From Flavobacteriales bacterium (GTDB taxonomy: Bacteria; Bacteroidota; Bacteroidia; Flavobacteriales; BACL11): 6,624 nt of DNA. Every line of letters begins with the position of its first letter. The first letter of the stretch is position 1. The stretch covers positions 1-6,624 of the forward strand of contig JABHQB010000143.1 of NCBI GenBank assembly GCA_018695965.1. The letters run 5' to 3'. The position numbers and the translations under genes are program-made. The notes beneath the pieces are model-generated. The model did not search any database. It saw only the letters and a list, made by a program, of their open reading frames with translations, and was not told where the DNA came from. Positions 5,517 through 6,624 of the stretch are shown here, piece by piece.

Positions 5517-6624
5517 CTAAATTTTTGAATTAGTGATTTCCATAATCTTATTTTCTAAAGCACAAGTATCATCAACTAATTGTTGTCCTCTTTTCAAAAT
5601 ATCATCTACAAAGTTTTTATCTTCACAATCCCCACAATTAATTTTTACATTTAAAAATGCTCCAATTACAGCGGTACGGGCACAAAGCGCTCCAACTCCA
5701 GCATCTGTTACAGAATTAGGATTTCCAATCTCTGCCATGGCTTGCATTACTTCCATAGAATTATAAGCAGTTTCCATCACTTTAAATGGAGTGAGGATAG
5801 CATATTTAGTCGCCTCTTGTATTGATTTTTTTCTTTTGGATTTATTGGATTCTGTATCTTTAGGTAAACGGAAAGCTTCCATGATTTTGTTAAATGCATT
5901 GGTGTCTTCATCTACTAAATTTAATAGAGTATTTTGGTAGTCCATTCCTTTTTCTGCCCAACCAGAGAATTCTTCCCATCTATCATCCCAACCTCTTTTG
6001 TGTGCAGAAAGGTTTGCAACCATAGTTCCGAGTGATACTCCCATAGCTCCACAATAAGCTGAGATAGAACCACCTCCAGGAGCAGGACTTTCAGATGAAG
6101 TTTCATTAGCAAAGTCAGTAAGAGTCATGTTTACAAGTGGATTGTTAGAGTCGCTTTCTAACATGTACTCAATTATTCTTTCTTCCGGATTAAAAGGAGC
6201 TAATTCATCTAATCCTAAGGTTTTTATAGCAATTTTAATGATTTCACTTTCTGCAATTCCTGTAGAACGTTCTTGTTTTTTTAGGAAGTGTTTTCCGGCA
6301 TCAATTAATACTTTTTTAGGAACCAAACCGATTAACTCCGATCCTGTAACTCTCATTCCTCTTGATATAGAACGCTCGCAAGTTTTATCAAATACTTCAT
6401 GTAAAGGAGAAATATTAAGGTCAGTTAAATTATATGAAATTTGAGCAACACCATATTCCTCAATAAACCAACCAATTCCCTTAACAGATTTACAAAGCCC
6501 TGGATCTTTTAAAGGATTTCCATTCTCATCTTTCATTATTTTACCTGAAAGTGTTCCTCCTTCTCTTTTTATTCTTCCTGCTTCACGGATGTCAAATGCT
6601 ACTGCATTAGCTCTTCTGGTAGAA
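5517..6624 (-). CDS. ftcD: Glutamate formimidoyltransferase / formimidoyltetrahydrofolate cyclodeaminase, C-terminal 368 residues (5' end outside window)
   Basis: This bifunctional cytoplasmic enzyme transfers the formimino group from N-formimino-glutamate (from histidine breakdown) to tetrahydrofolate, then releases ammonia to give 5,10-methenyl-tetrahydrofolate. The open frame continues to the window edge: before the ATG at 6536 there are 29 more in-frame codons (STRRANAVAFDIREAG..., LSGKI) that fit the family, so that internal ATG is not the start. The visible part holds the end of the transferase domain (SVKGIGWFIEEYGVAQIS, then VTGSELIGLVP and LGLDELAPFNPEERIIEY) and, from about 6128 to the stop, a complete cyclodeaminase domain: MTLTDFANETSSESPAPGGG with the glycine-rich PAPGGGS, VDEDTNAFNKIM, and GNPNSVTDAGVGALCARTAV followed by GAFLNVKIN. 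The stop is TAG. About 190 residues are probably missing, compared with a usual length near 560. An unusual CGDC pair lies at 5625-5636. The lipoprotein gene follows at 35 nt. Other histidine-utilisation genes may lie upstream, outside the window. Confidence 0.96.
   Translation of the reverse strand, partial: STRRANAVAFDIREAGRIKREGGTLSGKIMKDENGNPLKDPGLCKSVKGIGWFIEEYGVAQISYNLTDLNISPLHEVFDKTCERSISRGMRVTGSELIGLVPKKVLIDAGKHFLKKQERSTGIAESEIIKIAIKTLGLDELAPFNPEERIIEYMLESDSNNPLVNMTLTDFANETSSESPAPGGGSISAYCGAMGVSLGTMVANLSAHKRGWDDRWEEFSGWAEKGMDYQNTLLNLVDEDTNAFNKIMEAFRLPKDTESNKSKRKKSIQEATKYAILTPFKVMETAYNSMEVMQAMAEIGNPNSVTDAGVGALCARTAVIGAFLNVKINCGDCEDKNFVDDILKRGQQLVDDTCALENKIMEITNSKI

Noticed and set aside
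5533..6444. Open frames overlapping the cyclodeaminase gene (plus 5533-5766, plus 6127-6444, minus 5921-6112)
   Set aside because: The cyclodeaminase frame is conserved family sequence throughout, so these are shadows; the minus one is only a frame-shifted reading of the same gene.
6534..6536. ATG at 6536 as the start of the cyclodeaminase gene
   Set aside because: Twenty-nine in-frame upstream codons to the window edge encode recognisable transferase sequence (STRRANAVAFDIREAG), so the real start is outside the window.
1..6624. CRISPR array, insertion sequence, tRNA or rRNA gene, riboswitch, phage or defence genes
   Set aside because: I saw no regularly spaced direct repeats, transposase-like frame, terminal inverted repeats or structured RNA motif; nearly all the DNA is accounted for by five ordinary genes and two terminators.

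Overview
The window is an AT-rich stretch from a member of the Bacteroidota, most likely Flavobacteriales. The evidence is a Por-type (type IX secretion, T9SS) C-terminal sorting domain, a TonB-dependent receptor with an N-terminal carboxypeptidase-regulatory-like domain, a lipoprotein with the Bacteroidota-typical CTDxxAxNYNxxAxxDDGSC motif, and start codons without a Shine-Dalgarno sequence. The species cannot be named from this sequence.

All five genes are on the minus strand, so transcription runs from high to low coordinates. In that order they are: (1) the 3' two-thirds of a bifunctional glutamate formimidoyltransferase/formimidoyltetrahydrofolate cyclodeaminase (5517-6624, cut by the window edge), the last step of one histidine-degradation route; (2) a 174-residue lipocalin-like lipoprotein 35 nt downstream (4957-5481); (3) an intrinsic terminator (4872-4906); (4) a 949-residue TonB-dependent outer-membrane receptor (1949-4798); (5) a 550-residue secreted alpha/beta-hydrolase-fold protein with a T9SS sorting tail, 38 nt further on (258-1910); (6) a second strong terminator (206-236); and (7) the first 64 codons of a RecQ helicase (1-192), running off the left edge. 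There is no gene-free stretch of 300 bases. The longest gap is 158 bp, between the lipoprotein and the receptor.

The terminators divide the window into two complete or near-complete transcription units plus recQ. The receptor and hydrolase form a tight pair that looks like an outer-membrane uptake and surface-processing unit without a SusD partner; its substrate cannot be read from the sequence. The most interesting detail is that the hydrolase's nucleophile elbow reads G-Q-G-T-G, with glycine where the catalytic serine should be, so it may be a binding protein or pseudoenzyme. Otherwise the window is ordinary flavobacterial chromosome: no mobile element, CRISPR array, RNA gene or clear novel defence system is visible.
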